From Clostridia bacterium (GTDB taxonomy: Bacteria; Bacillota; Clostridia; Oscillospirales; CAG-272): a stretch of 64,000 bases of DNA. Of this stretch, positions 1 through 9,502 are shown one piece after another. The notes beneath the pieces are model-generated. The model worked only from the letters and a program-made list of their open reading frames with translations. It had not been told where the DNA came from and did not search any database. The number at the start of each line of letters is the position of its first letter. Within the stretch, counting starts at the first letter, position 1. Both the position numbers and the translations under genes were made by a program. The stretch lies in NCBI GenBank assembly GCA_017550315.1, contig JAFZPN010000054.1, positions 1-64,000 of the forward strand, given 5' to 3'.

Positions 1-2341
1 ACGCGCGGGACTGGATCTTCACGGCGCAGTCTTCTGCGGTGCCGACGCCAGAGAGGAAGGACATGACCTCGTCCCTGACAATATTGAGGATTTCCTGATC
101 GTCCATCAGACGAAGCGGCGTCCCAGCTTCATCGAGCATCTTCTCAAGCCGTGCAGCCTTTTCCGGTGTGAACTCAGTGAGGAATCCGGGCTCGCTCAGT
201 TCTGCGTCCGAGGCGGGATGCCAGCCATCCTTTTCCCAAACGCCGGCACCGCCGGAATAGAACAAAGCATAGATCTCTCCGGTCATTTTTTGAGCTTTTT
301 TGCGGAACGAAGATTTCAGCGCGGGGAACTGACCGCTGCTTTCTTCTTCATCTTCTGTGTGGATCACGGTCGAGATGAATTCTACCGCAAGCTCCGGCTC
401 CTCGCACCAGGACGTGATGAGGTACGTCATACCCGGTGTCACGGTCGATCCCGCGCCCGAACGAGGAACGCCCGTCGGATATCCGATCATCGTCCAATCC
501 TCTGTTCCCGTCCAGAGCTCAGGCTGCACCCACATCCACATGCCCCGATTTTCCGTGAACAGGATCGTCCCGTTTCTCGACGCCAATATGCGATCCTCTG
601 GGCTTATGTCAGCAAAGGGAGACATCCTGCGCTCTTCTTCCTCCGTCGGCAGGGCGGCAAGATATTCGAGCACCCGCAGGAACTCCGGGCTTTCGAAGGA
701 AGCCGTTCCCGTCTCTCGATCGATAAAGGCACGGTATCCGTTTCCGTACCATCCGAGCAGCCAGTTGAAAGAAGTAATTCCGCGTGTAAAGGTCTGTAGA
801 AGAACATGTCCTTCCCCGAGACTTTCGGCAAGGTCGATAAAATCCGCAGGAGAAAGAAAACCCTGTTCCGCGTACTTCCCAAGACGTGCGGGATCTGCGA
901 AAACGGTCCTCTGGACGGAGAACGAGGCAGCGATGCCCCACAGCCCGCCATATCCGTCGTCGTATAGATTCCTGACGCAGCCGAACAGTTCGTCATCTCT
1001 CGAAAATACAGACGAAAGGTCTCTGTACAAGCCCTTTTCCCGCACCTGCGTCATGTAGTCTGCGTCAGCCGGGCCGATCAGGAAATCGGGTTTGAACAGT
1101 CCCGTAACAAGCTCCATCGATAGCTGCTGTGTTCCTCCGTCAGGTTTTTCTTTCGTATTATATCCGACATAATCCTCCGTCACGATCCGTACATCAGGAT
1201 GGGATTTCTGAAACGCTGAGACGGCGGAAGAAAATGCAGAGGAGATTGTGTTGGTAGAATCACATCCGACGGTCAGAATCTTCACATCATCCAAATTAAG
1301 ATCCGGACTTTTCCGATAAAGGATTGTTTCGTTACGGCTGTTCCGAAACACCATAACTTCGGGAGAAAGTGGGGCAACAATGGATTCCGCCGCCCGATTC
1401 AAACCGGAATTAAGATAATTGAGGAGATGCTCGGAAGTCCACGCTTCCCCATCGAACGTCGCTCCGCACACACCGCCGTCATCGGTGTAATAGAAATCGT
1501 ATCCGGAACCGAACCGGACGTTCATGACCGAATCTCCTAATTCGATCAAAGGGAGGAAACCACCGCTCTTCGGGTCCAGCTCTGCGAGTACCGCTCCTTT
1601 TCCAGCGTTCCATGTGGCAAAGATTCGACCGTCGGCGGTCATGCCTGCATCCTGGATGTCGCTCCCGGCCGTATCCCTCGCTTTCAGAAAGCCGTCCTTC
1701 CCAACGAGTACGGCTTCTTTCTGCTTCAGATACAGCGTGTCTCCGTTCGGAAAGAGATACATTTTGAAGGGAAAATCGCGGCTGAACAGCGTGTCCATGT
1801 CCGCCCCGAGATCTTCGACAGTCCCGTCCGGGCGGATTCGTTTCAGTGTCAGGCGCATCTGTTTAGAACTCTGGTCGGCCTCGACATAGCGAAGCCCATC
1901 CTTTTCAAACGTGCCGCACGCGACAAAACCGCTCCAATGAAGCGGTATGGGAACTTCTTCATAGGTTCCGTCGGGATATAGTGTGACGACGGTAAAATGA
2001 TCAACCGGGAATTCAAATTCATTTTCCCCATCGCTAACCATTTCATCTGTTCGGCTCGTAGCAAGAATGCGCAGGATTTCGGTTTCCGGATCAAAATCTG
2101 GAAGGACTGCTGATGAAAGTTCCATGCTTTCAGGAAGGTGGATCAACTCGCTGGCGAAAATACCGGTCAGCACACGGCGACCATCCTCAGTCACTGCTAC
2201 ACTGCCAATCCCGGAGACTTCATCTGATACGGATTCTTTTTTTGAGTTAGATTTGCTCTTACATCCTGACGCTGCGAGTAACAGCATGATGAAAACCAAG
2301 ATGATTAATAATTTTTTCGTCATTCTATGTTTTGTGTGCAT
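1..2341 (-). CDS. Propeller/solute-binding fusion lipoprotein, C-terminus cut by window edge
   Basis: I translated the minus strand from 2341 to position 1 and found one uninterrupted frame of about 780 codons that runs off the window. The start at 2341 has an AGGAAG site six bases upstream; a second in-frame ATG is at 2323. The N-terminus is a lipoprotein signal with lipobox AASGC, then a Ser/Lys-rich linker. The first ~380 residues look like a beta-propeller sensor domain (repeated TADGRIFA-type strands). The remainder is an extracellular solute-binding domain beginning near VKILTVGCDST and containing GLWGIAASF. The last visible residues (DCAVKIQSRA) match the ends of the proteins at 47421 and 50031, so only about 8-10 residues are missing. 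It has its own promoter at 2457-2485. The ligand is unknown, and no permease is adjacent. Confidence 0.85.
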   Translation of the reverse strand, partial: MHTKHRMTKKLLIILVFIMLLLAASGCKSKSNSKKESVSDEVSGIGSVAVTEDGRRVLTGIFASELIHLPESMELSSAVLPDFDPETEILRILATSRTDEMVSDGENEFEFPVDHFTVVTLYPDGTYEEVPIPLHWSGFVACGTFEKDGLRYVEADQSSKQMRLTLKRIRPDGTVEDLGADMDTLFSRDFPFKMYLFPNGDTLYLKQKEAVLVGKDGFLKARDTAGSDIQDAGMTADGRIFATWNAGKGAVLAELDPKSGGFLPLIELGDSVMNVRFGSGYDFYYTDDGGVCGATFDGEAWTSEHLLNYLNSGLNRAAESIVAPLSPEVMVFRNSRNETILYRKSPDLNLDDVKILTVGCDSTNTISSAFSSAVSAFQKSHPDVRIVTEDYVGYNTKEKPDGGTQQLSMELVTGLFKPDFLIGPADADYMTQVREKGLYRDLSSVFSRDDELFGCVRNLYDDGYGGLWGIAASFSVQRTVFADPARLGKYAEQGFLSPADFIDLAESLGEGHVLLQTFTRGITSFNWLLGWYGNGYRAFIDRETGTASFESPEFLRVLEYLAALPTEEEERRMSPFADISPEDRILASRNGTILFTENRGMWMWVQPELWTGTEDWTMIGYPTGVPRSGAGSTVTPGMTYLITSWCEEPELAVEFISTVIHTEDEEESSGQFPALKSSFRKKAQKMTGEIYALFYSGGAGVWEKDGWHPASDAELSEPGFLTEFTPEKAARLEKMLDEAGTPLRLMDDQEILNIVRDEVMSFLSGVGTAEDCAVKIQSRA

Positions 2342-2456
2342 GTTGTTCTTCCTTATGCGAAAGCAATCCTTTTCCGGTTGTTCGGTGACCATGTTTACCG
2401 AGAAGCAGGACTTGTGGATGTTTCTTCATAAAGTCTCCCCTTCATCTTTTATTTTG

Positions 2457-2485
2457 ATTATACCACCTACTTGCCCATATTTCAA
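2457..2485 (-). promoter_or_regulatory. Sigma-A promoter for the 1-2341 lipoprotein
   Basis: On the minus strand TTGAAA (2485-2480) and an extended TGG-TATAAT (2462-2457) are separated by 17 bp. It lies about 115 bp upstream of the start codon. Confidence 0.75.
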
Positions 2486-2595
2486 GAGTTTTCGCCAAAT
2501 TCTTACAGCGCGAACCCATCCGTAATACTGACTAACCAGATATTGTCTCGTTCGTCGTGAGGTCCGGCGATTCGCTTCATGTTTCAACACGCAAC
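2486..2595. other. Intergenic spacer, nothing recognised
   Basis: This spacer lies between the promoter at 2457-2485 and the terminator at 2598-2631. A 63-codon minus-strand frame crosses it but starts inside the terminator and has no ribosome binding site. I do not regard it as a gene. Confidence 0.4.
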
Positions 2596-2597
2596 AA

Positions 2598-2631
2598 AAA
2601 ACGCGGTTCTCGAACAAGAGCCGCGCTTTTT
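2598..2631 (-). terminator. Intrinsic terminator after the 2698-4155 operon
   Basis: The GC-rich arms CGCGG and CCGCG enclose CTC/GAG pairing. On the minus strand the stem is followed by a run of T. A-rich and T-rich flanks on both sides suggest it can work in both directions. Confidence 0.7.
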
Positions 2632-2697
2632 CTGTAGTGTATTCCCTTCCGTCACATGCTGGAATCCCGCAGGATCGAGGCCGTCCCCGAACCTTGC

Positions 2698-4155
2698 TTA
2701 TTCCCCCTTGATATCCCGGAATTCCTTGATCAGCCGCTCGAGGGTCTTTGTGGCGATCCGTGAATTCTTCTGATAGTAAGATGCCACGCCTTCGGAACCG
2801 GTCCCCAGGTCGCCGAGGATATTGCGGAAGGCAAGATCATAGGCAAAGCTGAAGGAAGTCGTACGGGTATCCGCGATGATCTGAAGCATTTCCGCGTCAT
2901 CCGGCGCGTCCGCGAGGCGGGATTTCATCGTGGACTCGAAATAGACGGGCAGGACCGTCTGATAGTTCCGGCAGGACAGGGCTTCGCAGACCGTGCCGAT
3001 CAGATCAAGCTGTTCTTCACCGACGGTGATCGGGATCGCCCACGGACGGTCCGTACAGCAGTTGATATAGCTCTTCTGTGTCTCGTCGAATTTGGGCGAG
3101 GGCAGGAATCCGTACGAGAAGTCCGCCTCCCGGTAGGAGGTGTAGGCATCGTGCAGCTGACCGTAACACAACAGCGCTTTCCCCGGGCGGAACACGCTCA
3201 CACCGAAGAAGTCGCCGGCGTCCCGGAAATCCTTGGAAGAGATCAGGTTCCGCATCTTCGTCACGTAGGTGTCGATCTGCTCCATGTCGAAGTCCAGATA
3301 CGGCACATTGTCCGCATCTCTACGGTAAACGGGAATATCGACCGACTCCTGCAGGCAGTACCACGTCTGAGAACCGGTTACAAAGCCGACTTCGTCATCC
3401 GCGCCGATCTTACCGTCCCCGTTCAGATCGGTGGAAGCGCCCGTGCAGTATTCGATCATCGCGTCAAGCGTCCAGCCGCCTTCCCTGACCGTATCGTACG
3501 GCAAGGGGAGATTCAGCCGTTCGGCGAGATCCTTGTTGATGAACAGCGCGCGCGTCCAGGCAAGTCCCATGTAGGAAATGTAGTTGGAGGAACAGTACAT
3601 GGATCCGCAGACCGAAAGGTTCTCGAGCATGATCTCGGGCCACCAGGGTTTTGAGAAATCAAACTGTTCCACCGTGTACATATCGACGAACAGGCCGTCC
3701 TTTGCCATCGGATAAGCGGCCCAGTCCGCGGCAAACTGAATATCAAACGCGTCGTCTCCGGCGAGAATGGAGGCGTTGTACGGCGTGCGGCTGTTTTCGT
3801 ATAAGATCGGCGTGACATGGATATTAAAACGGTTTTCAAGGTACAGGGTGGAATCCCGGACCGCATCGATCACGGGGGTGCCCGTATAGTCCTCCGCGAC
3901 GCTGTAATTCACGTCGTCGCTTCCGTATGCGACCCGGAACTCGTAACCGTCAAAATCGGTATCGGGCAGGCCGTCGGTCAATTCGGTTTCCTCCGGCTCC
4001 TCTTCTTCCGTCCCGGGATCCGGCTGCAGCGCTGCCTCTCCCGCATCCGCGCCGGACGAAGGATCTTTGTTTTCTCCGCTCTCGCTGCAGGAAACGAATG
4101 CCGTCAGAAGGATCAGTGCGGCAAGGACGACGCAAAAGATCTTTCTTGTATTCAT
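2698..4155 (-). CDS. Extracellular solute-binding lipoprotein
   Basis: This 485-residue protein has a lipoprotein signal peptide ending in the lipobox AFVSC, followed by an acidic, Glu/Pro-rich linker of about 45 residues. The rest has the layout of a family 1 (carbohydrate-type) substrate-binding protein: an early GYEFRVAYGSDD strand, a hinge region and a helical C-terminus. The EF-hand-like stretch DLNGDGKIGADDE near residue 240 could bind calcium or be a dockerin-like insertion; that is inference. GGGAG precedes the ATG. It is the last gene of the operon starting at 5950 (transglutaminase-like, deacetylase, binding protein). No permease or ATPase gene is nearby, so its transport partner must be elsewhere. 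Confidence 0.85.
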   Translation of the reverse strand: MNTRKIFCVVLAALILLTAFVSCSESGENKDPSSGADAGEAALQPDPGTEEEEPEETELTDGLPDTDFDGYEFRVAYGSDDVNYSVAEDYTGTPVIDAVRDSTLYLENRFNIHVTPILYENSRTPYNASILAGDDAFDIQFAADWAAYPMAKDGLFVDMYTVEQFDFSKPWWPEIMLENLSVCGSMYCSSNYISYMGLAWTRALFINKDLAERLNLPLPYDTVREGGWTLDAMIEYCTGASTDLNGDGKIGADDEVGFVTGSQTWYCLQESVDIPVYRRDADNVPYLDFDMEQIDTYVTKMRNLISSKDFRDAGDFFGVSVFRPGKALLCYGQLHDAYTSYREADFSYGFLPSPKFDETQKSYINCCTDRPWAIPITVGEEQLDLIGTVCEALSCRNYQTVLPVYFESTMKSRLADAPDDAEMLQIIADTRTTSFSFAYDLAFRNILGDLGTGSEGVASYYQKNSRIATKTLERLIKEFRDIKGE

Positions 4156-4207
4156 ATGTAAGCTCTCCCTTTCAAGAACAACGAAGGATCGGACGTCGAG
4201 GTGTCCT

Positions 4208-4903
4208 TCACAGGAGCACTTCCCTGTTCGTGCCGTAGAAAATGTCCGCTTTTCCGGAAATCAGGCGGCAGAACTCCTCGAAGCGCTCCCAGTCTCCGTG
4301 GATGTCGAATTCGTAGGCGTGTCCCCAGATATAGAAGATCTGCGGCTTCTCCGGCGCAAGGGACAGGAACTGCTCCCCGAGCGAGAAGAGCGCGTCCCAC
4401 TCCACGTGGTGGTACACGGTGGGGTTGAAGACGATCAGATCGTCCTGCAGATCGAAATTGTGGGTGGAAGTGGTGGTGCGCGCATACCGGATCCCTGTTT
4501 TCGTGCGGATCAGATCGGCGACGTGCGCGTTCATGCAGCCCGTCCCGCCGGGGTATGCCATGCCGACGACCTCGTATCCCGCGATCTCCGACAGCACGAG
4601 GCGGTCTTCTTCGACCTCGCGGACGATCTCCTCGTCGGAAAGGTTCGAGAGCGCCGGATGCGTCAGCGTATGCCCCGCGATCTCGTGCCCCTCGTAGATG
4701 GCGCGGACTTCGCAGGCGCGCGGCTTCACATGGGCGACCGTCACGTCCTCCCGGATCAGGGAGCCCGGACGTCCGAGCAGCCCCGAATTGATGTTGAAGG
4801 TGCACTTCAGCCCGTATTTGTCGAAGAGGCGGATGAGCCGCTGATCCTGCGTCACCCCGTCGTCATAGCTGAACGTCACCGCTTTCATTTTTCCCTGAAA
4901 CAT
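4208..4903 (-). CDS. Polysaccharide deacetylase family protein (NodB-like)
   Basis: This 231-residue protein is a NodB-homology carbohydrate esterase. The N-terminal TFSYDDGV carries the Asp pair of motif 1, and HEIAGHTLTHP supplies the metal-binding His-x3-His of motif 2. A YPGG stretch fits motif 3. No signal peptide is seen, so it may act in the cytoplasm or leave by another route. GGAGGAGAAC directly precedes the chosen ATG, giving an N-terminus MFQGKMKAV. It sits between a transglutaminase-like gene (48 bp upstream) and a solute-binding lipoprotein (52 bp downstream) and is probably co-transcribed with both. The substrate (chitooligosaccharide, peptidoglycan or other N-acetylated sugar) cannot be read from the sequence. 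Confidence 0.85.
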   Translation of the reverse strand: MFQGKMKAVTFSYDDGVTQDQRLIRLFDKYGLKCTFNINSGLLGRPGSLIREDVTVAHVKPRACEVRAIYEGHEIAGHTLTHPALSNLSDEEIVREVEEDRLVLSEIAGYEVVGMAYPGGTGCMNAHVADLIRTKTGIRYARTTTSTHNFDLQDDLIVFNPTVYHHVEWDALFSLGEQFLSLAPEKPQIFYIWGHAYEFDIHGDWERFEEFCRLISGKADIFYGTNREVLL

Positions 4904-4951
4904 GTTCTCCTCCGTTTCGCCATCCCGGCACTGAAATCCTGATGGGCTTTC

Positions 4952-5950
4952 TTATTTCTTCATGAACCGGAGCGCAAGAGTGCCGTTCACGGTCGTCGAG
5001 GTCTGGAGGGAGTTGAACCGTTCGCGGATCTCGCGGATCTCGAACACTCTCTGCTTTTTGAGCAGGTCCTCCACGGCGGCGGACAGTTCGTTCTGGTCCG
5101 GGAACTTGAGATAGACGGTATCCCTGCCGATCTGCGCGCGGATCATGTCCGCCGCTTTCTCGAAATCGTACCGATCGAGGGCGACGCCCATTTTGATGAA
5201 GAAATTGCAGTCGCGCGCCGTGCACAGCGGAACATCGCATCCCTTGTCGATCCCGTGGGTGCGGAGGATCTCCTCCGTCGTGACGCAGAAGTAGTCGTAG
5301 GTGCGGAATCCCTGCACGCCCTTGGCGAAGACCGGATCGTCCCAGGTCACGTCGAGGTGGTAGGGCTGGCCGTCGACGTACACGTAGTTCCACTCGTGAG
5401 GGCCGCCGCCGTCCAGTTTGATGCCCTGCACGCGGCCCGCTTTGATCCCGAATTTCTCCGCGACGGTCTGAAACGCCTTCGCGTATCCGGAACAGACGGC
5501 ATGTCCGTCCACCAGGCAGGCGTAGGCGCTCATCCCGCGTACGGCAGCCTCGTCGTTCCGGACTCCCGCGGAAAGGGCATTCGCGGAGCCGAAATTGTAT
5601 TCCGTTCTGTCAATGATGGCCTCGTGGATTTTGAGCACGGTTTCAAACTCCGAATCCCCCTTGCACGCGTTTACGAACGCCTTCACCGCCTGATCGAACC
5701 TCTGGCGTCTCCGTTTCAGTTCGTCGTCGTCGATCATGATCTCGGGGATGAGCGTCACCTTGACTTCGTTTCCGCGCACGCTCTTGGAATACTTGCAGGA
5801 GCCGGTGAGCCAGAAGAGCTCGGGATGTTCCGCCATGATCCTGCCGAATTCCTTCATGACGGTATCGGAACAGTCATAATCGAAGACTACTTCCCTCGCG
5901 CCGAGGGAGAGCTGCTTCAAAAGCTCGGAATATGTCTTGTCGTTCTGCAT
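4952..5950 (-). CDS. Transglutaminase-like cysteine protease-fold protein
   Basis: This 332-residue protein has a transglutaminase-like core in its middle third. DGHAVCSGYAKAF contains the candidate catalytic Cys, PHEWNYVYVDGQPYHLDVTWDDP contains the His and Asp. The flanking N- and C-terminal parts are helical and not recognised. There is no clear signal peptide. AGGAGG lies eight bases before the ATG. It is the first gene of the operon driven from 5993-6021. Proteins of this superfamily can be peptidases, cross-linking enzymes or inactive binding domains, so the reaction is not assigned. Confidence 0.8.
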   Translation of the reverse strand: MQNDKTYSELLKQLSLGAREVVFDYDCSDTVMKEFGRIMAEHPELFWLTGSCKYSKSVRGNEVKVTLIPEIMIDDDELKRRRQRFDQAVKAFVNACKGDSEFETVLKIHEAIIDRTEYNFGSANALSAGVRNDEAAVRGMSAYACLVDGHAVCSGYAKAFQTVAEKFGIKAGRVQGIKLDGGGPHEWNYVYVDGQPYHLDVTWDDPVFAKGVQGFRTYDYFCVTTEEILRTHGIDKGCDVPLCTARDCNFFIKMGVALDRYDFEKAADMIRAQIGRDTVYLKFPDQNELSAAVEDLLKKQRVFEIREIRERFNSLQTSTTVNGTLALRFMKK

Positions 5951-5992
5951 GATGGACCTCCTGAATTGGATATGGATTTGTTTTCATGTTTC

Positions 5993-6021
5993 ATTATACA
6001 GGAAAACGGATGGGCTGTCAA
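5993..6021 (-). promoter_or_regulatory. Consensus promoter for the 5950-2698 operon
   Basis: On the minus strand TTGACA (6021-6016), a 17-bp spacer and TATAAT (5998-5993) give a near-perfect vegetative promoter about 43 bp upstream of the transglutaminase-like gene. Confidence 0.8.
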
Positions 6022-6062
6022 CAGATAGGGATCACGTTCTATAAAAGGGCCGGAGTCAGTTT

Positions 6063-6992
6063 TCAGGAGAACCACGCGGCGAGGAAGTCCTTCATCTTCC
6101 CTTCGTAGGACGCCTCCGCGAGGAATTCGGTGCCCTGCTGATTCCCCCAGCTGTAATACATGATCGTGCGGCCGTTGAACTCGCAGAGCTCGAGGTCGCT
6201 GTTGTTGATGTCGAGGGCGTCCCGGATCTGTTTCTGCTCCGCCTCGGTCAGGAAGGGATTCCCAATCTGCTTGTCCTCTTCGTCGTCGTACATCAGGACG
6301 GGATTGAGGGGACTGTACTCCCACGCCTTCAGATCGCGGGAACGGGCGATGCAGTTCGTGTAGGTGGGGCCGGGTCCCGCTTCGAGATAGAGGACGTAAT
6401 ACCAGCCGTCATCGACCGTGTAGATTGCCGGCCCTCCGGCGTAGCGGTCCTTCTGGAACACGCAGTCCCGTGGGGTCAGGGTCCAGTTCACCATGTCGGG
6501 CGAGGTCGCGAAGCGGAAGGTGAAGGGATGCTCCCCGGCCTCCTCGACGGGCGCCGAGATCTCCATGAGGAGGGTGTAGATCCCGTTCATCTTGCAGACG
6601 CCGGTGTTGAAGATCTTCCAGCCCGGCAGGGTGATTTCCGCGGCAAGCTCCCACGAGGTGAGATCCTCCGAGCGGAAGATGTGCAGTGTGGAGCCGCCCC
6701 AGGTCTTGTCGACGCCGACAGCATACATCACTTCGCCGTCTGCGTAGGCGCATCCGAGGTGATGATCCCGCGCGAAGGACGGCAGTCTCCGGCCGGTTTT
6801 CAAATCGATGAAGTGAAAGCTGGACCACGGGTTCGGGTTGTCGGGATTGCGTGCGGCCAGGGCCTCGGATACGGCGGGACGGCAGTACTCAAAGCGGTAG
6901 AGATTGCCCCCGAACACGACGGGCGTCGATTCCACAGTGCCGAATTTGATGGTCCCGCGCTTTTTGATCGCGGGTCTTTTCTGTTCGCTCAT
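6063..6992 (-). CDS. Glycoside hydrolase, family 43-like five-bladed propeller
   Basis: This 309-residue protein without a signal peptide resembles the GH43/GH32/GH117 beta-propeller hydrolases. Features are the early GTVESTPVVFGGNLYRFE strand, TGVCKMNGIYTLLMEI, and the AGGPAIYTVDDGWYYVLYLE blade with its Asp and Glu, ending with a C-terminal YYSWGNQQG repeat. It probably acts on arabinose- or rhamnose-type plant or exopolysaccharide oligosaccharides inside the cell. It begins 33 bp after the stop of the alpha-L-rhamnosidase gene and has a GGAGG site, so the two form an operon from 9265-9293. A GH43 subfamily cannot be assigned by eye. Confidence 0.7.
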   Translation of the reverse strand: MSEQKRPAIKKRGTIKFGTVESTPVVFGGNLYRFEYCRPAVSEALAARNPDNPNPWSSFHFIDLKTGRRLPSFARDHHLGCAYADGEVMYAVGVDKTWGGSTLHIFRSEDLTSWELAAEITLPGWKIFNTGVCKMNGIYTLLMEISAPVEEAGEHPFTFRFATSPDMVNWTLTPRDCVFQKDRYAGGPAIYTVDDGWYYVLYLEAGPGPTYTNCIARSRDLKAWEYSPLNPVLMYDDEEDKQIGNPFLTEAEQKQIRDALDINNSDLELCEFNGRTIMYYSWGNQQGTEFLAEASYEGKMKDFLAAWFS

Positions 6993-7025
6993 GATGCTTT
7001 GCCTCCGAAAAATCTATATGTGATC

Positions 7026-9191
7026 TTATACCGTGAAGTCATATTCTCCTTCGCCGTACTCGCTTCCGCGGAAGAGTGCGGTAATGCCGGCGGGGACGGT
7101 GAGGGACACATGAACGCCGTCCGGTTCCCGTCTCCATGCAACGGCGATTTTCCCTCCGGCGGGCGTGACGATGCTGCCCTGTGCCCAGTCGAGTTTCTCG
7201 AAGAAAACCGGACGGACGGCGGTTTTGGCGTATGCGGGCGTCAGGGCTTCGATCCCGATGATCGTCTTCATCATCCACGACATGAAGCTCGAATACATGT
7301 GGTGGTTATGCGATCCGCCGGAGCCCCACATCTCCCAGAGCGTCGTCGCGCCGCCGTCGAGCCATTCGCGATAGGACGGGAAGCCCTCGGCCGTGAGGAT
7401 CCGGTACGCGTACTCCTCGAGCCCGCAGCGGTTTAGGGCGGTGTAGAGACAGGGCAGCCCGACCATGCCGCAGTCGTGGTGGAAATCATGCTCCTCCACC
7501 AGCCGGGCGAGCTGGGCTTTCAGGGGCTCGTGCATCCCATCTTCGTACAGATCGAGCGCGATCGTCATGGCGACGGCGGTCTGCTTGTCGATGCGGCAGA
7601 TGCCGTCGGGATTCCGATACTTCCCTCTGTGCCGCGCGAGCTGCTCCGCGAGCCGGGTTTCCCATTCCGCGGGATCCTCCCCCGCGAGCTCACAGGCGAG
7701 GACGGTGATCCGCAGGCATTTCACGATCAGCGCGCTGTTGACGAAGGCTGCGTCCACCCGCGGAGAGCCGTCCGGGGAGGCCCAGTCGTCAAGGCCATAA
7801 GCGATATCGCCGTCTGCGTTCCGCCGCGTTTCGTAGAAATCGAGGTTCCGCTTGAAATACGGCAAGGATTCGATCAGGTATTTCGGATCGCCGGTGTGGA
7901 AATACAGGCGGTAGGCCGTCTCGAAGAGCACGCCCTCGGAGACCGGGCCATTGCCCCAGGAATAGCCCCAGCCGCTCGAGGGGACGATGCCGGGGATCAT
8001 GCCATTCGGAAGCATCGCATCGCGGATGTCCTGGAGCCACTTGGCGAAGAGCCGCTCGGAGGCAAAGTCCGTCAGAAACTGTTCCATCGAGGACTGCGCG
8101 TCGTTGCACCAGCCGAGCTTTTCCCGTGTGGGACAGTCGGTGGGCATGTAAAAGAGATTCGAGGGTGTCGCCCGCTGACCGATCCGAAAGAGATCGCAGA
8201 GGAAAGGATCGGAGCAGGAAAACGTGCTGCGGATCGGGACGGCCTGATGGACGAACACCGCTCTCACGGATTCAGGGGAGGGATGTTTCAGTCCCGTGAT
8301 CTGCACGTACTGGAAGCCGTGGTAGGTGAAGCGGGGCGACCACGTGAACGGACCGGACGGACAGATCAGCCGGTCGGTCTGGCACTGTGATTCCGGATAG
8401 TGCTGCTTCATGTGGTCGAAGAGCCGCCCGTCCGGAGATTTCTGCTCGCGGTAGCGGAGAACGATCTCGTCCCCCTCGTCCTGATCGACCTTCAGCCGGA
8501 CGAAACCGGAGAGATTCGTGCCGAAATCAAAGATCACGCCGCCCTCTCCGTCCTCCGTCATCGAGACCGGGGCGTATTCTTCAAACGCCCGGATCGGCTC
8601 GCAGGGACAGAGGCGAAACACGCCCGTCGGAGGTTTGGTGTCCGGGACGGCATGGCCCCACGCATTGTCGTCAAAGTCCATGCTTTTCCACGAGGGATCG
8701 TACAGCCTGGCATCGAAGTGTTCCCCGCTTCGGAGCTGGTTGTAGACGACGAAGGATTCCGGCAGGCATTTCCAGCGCTCGTCGGAGCAGAGGACGGTCT
8801 TTCCGTCGACGACGAGCTCGAGGATGAATTTCGGATTGTCCCGCCACGGGGCGGTGTCGTAGTCCCACGAGGTCCTGAAATACTCGTTGTACCACCCGTT
8901 GCCGCAGATCACGGCGAAGACGTTCTCCCCCTCCCGCAGCCGGTCCGTCACGTCGTAGACATTGTACCAGAGCGTTTTCCGGTAGTCGCTGACGGGTGCG
9001 GTGTAGAGGTCCTCCGAAAGCGGCTCGCCGTTGAGCCAGTAATACGCGTATCCCAATCCGCAGACACGCACCTCGGCGGATCCGACCGGCCCGTCGACCG
9101 TGAACCGGCGGCGGAACAGCGGGGCAGGGGCGTTTTCATGATGCCGGAACGGCGAGGGGGACTTGATGAAACCGATGTTCTCAAATGCCAT
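7026..9191 (-). CDS. Alpha-L-rhamnosidase (GH78)
   Basis: I start this 721-residue protein at the ATG at 9191, which has GGAG seven bases upstream; the frame extends nine codons further to a GTG with no site. The layout is that of bacterial rhamnosidases: an N-terminal jelly-roll with GLGYAYYWLNGEPL and WYNVYDVTDRL, a concanavalin-like domain ending in HGFQYVQITG, and an (alpha/alpha)6 barrel. The barrel holds the signature MPTDCPTREKLGWCNDAQ, equivalent to the DCPxRDExLGWxGDA motif with the catalytic acid. The sheet WxxGxxTLWEMWGSGGSHNHHMYS region and a C-terminal beta domain follow. There is no signal peptide, so it is likely cytoplasmic and releases rhamnose from imported oligosaccharides or glycosides. 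Confidence 0.9.
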   Translation of the reverse strand: MAFENIGFIKSPSPFRHHENAPAPLFRRRFTVDGPVGSAEVRVCGLGYAYYWLNGEPLSEDLYTAPVSDYRKTLWYNVYDVTDRLREGENVFAVICGNGWYNEYFRTSWDYDTAPWRDNPKFILELVVDGKTVLCSDERWKCLPESFVVYNQLRSGEHFDARLYDPSWKSMDFDDNAWGHAVPDTKPPTGVFRLCPCEPIRAFEEYAPVSMTEDGEGGVIFDFGTNLSGFVRLKVDQDEGDEIVLRYREQKSPDGRLFDHMKQHYPESQCQTDRLICPSGPFTWSPRFTYHGFQYVQITGLKHPSPESVRAVFVHQAVPIRSTFSCSDPFLCDLFRIGQRATPSNLFYMPTDCPTREKLGWCNDAQSSMEQFLTDFASERLFAKWLQDIRDAMLPNGMIPGIVPSSGWGYSWGNGPVSEGVLFETAYRLYFHTGDPKYLIESLPYFKRNLDFYETRRNADGDIAYGLDDWASPDGSPRVDAAFVNSALIVKCLRITVLACELAGEDPAEWETRLAEQLARHRGKYRNPDGICRIDKQTAVAMTIALDLYEDGMHEPLKAQLARLVEEHDFHHDCGMVGLPCLYTALNRCGLEEYAYRILTAEGFPSYREWLDGGATTLWEMWGSGGSHNHHMYSSFMSWMMKTIIGIEALTPAYAKTAVRPVFFEKLDWAQGSIVTPAGGKIAVAWRREPDGVHVSLTVPAGITALFRGSEYGEGEYDFTV

Positions 9192-9264
9192 AAGAAACTC
9201 CATTTCTGTCTGATTCACACGGAACCGCGGAGCGCGGTTTTTCTTCTCGCTGTATTTTTATCCC

Positions 9265-9293
9265 ATTATAGCATATCCGTTCCGCAAGAGCAA
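9265..9293 (-). promoter_or_regulatory. Promoter for the GH78-GH43 operon
   Basis: On the minus strand TTGCTC (9293-9288), a 17-bp spacer and TATAAT (9270-9265) with TG one base upstream of the -10. It is divergent from the 5-oxoprolinase promoter. Confidence 0.65.
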
Positions 9294-9419
9294 GGGCATC
9301 GTCCAACTTTCGGCAAATCGATCCGGCTGCCTGCGGATTCCCGGTCCTTCGCTTCCGAGAAGCCGCGCTGTACCGGGAAGATTCCCGCGATATTTATGAA
9401 CTCATTTTTCTAAATCCCC

Positions 9420-9449
9420 TTGACAAAGTCCCCTTCGATCATGTATAAT
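9420..9449 (+). promoter_or_regulatory. Promoter for the 5-oxoprolinase operon
   Basis: TTGACA (9420-9425), an 18-bp spacer and TATAAT (9444-9449), about 50 bp upstream of pxpB. No operator-like inverted repeat was recognised. Confidence 0.8.
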
Positions 9450-9502
9450 TAGTCAATAGTTTTCACAAAAACGGAATAATAAACACAAACACAAGGACGG
9501 TG

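Noticed and set aside
357-1058. Several short open frames on both strands in the first 2 kb suggesting a decayed gene
   Set aside because: Translating the minus strand from 2341 to 1 by hand gave an unbroken frame leaving the window; the short frames are shadows, not gene fragments.
2426-2617. Small minus-strand open frame of 63 codons
   Set aside because: It begins within a terminator, has no ribosome site and crosses a clear promoter.
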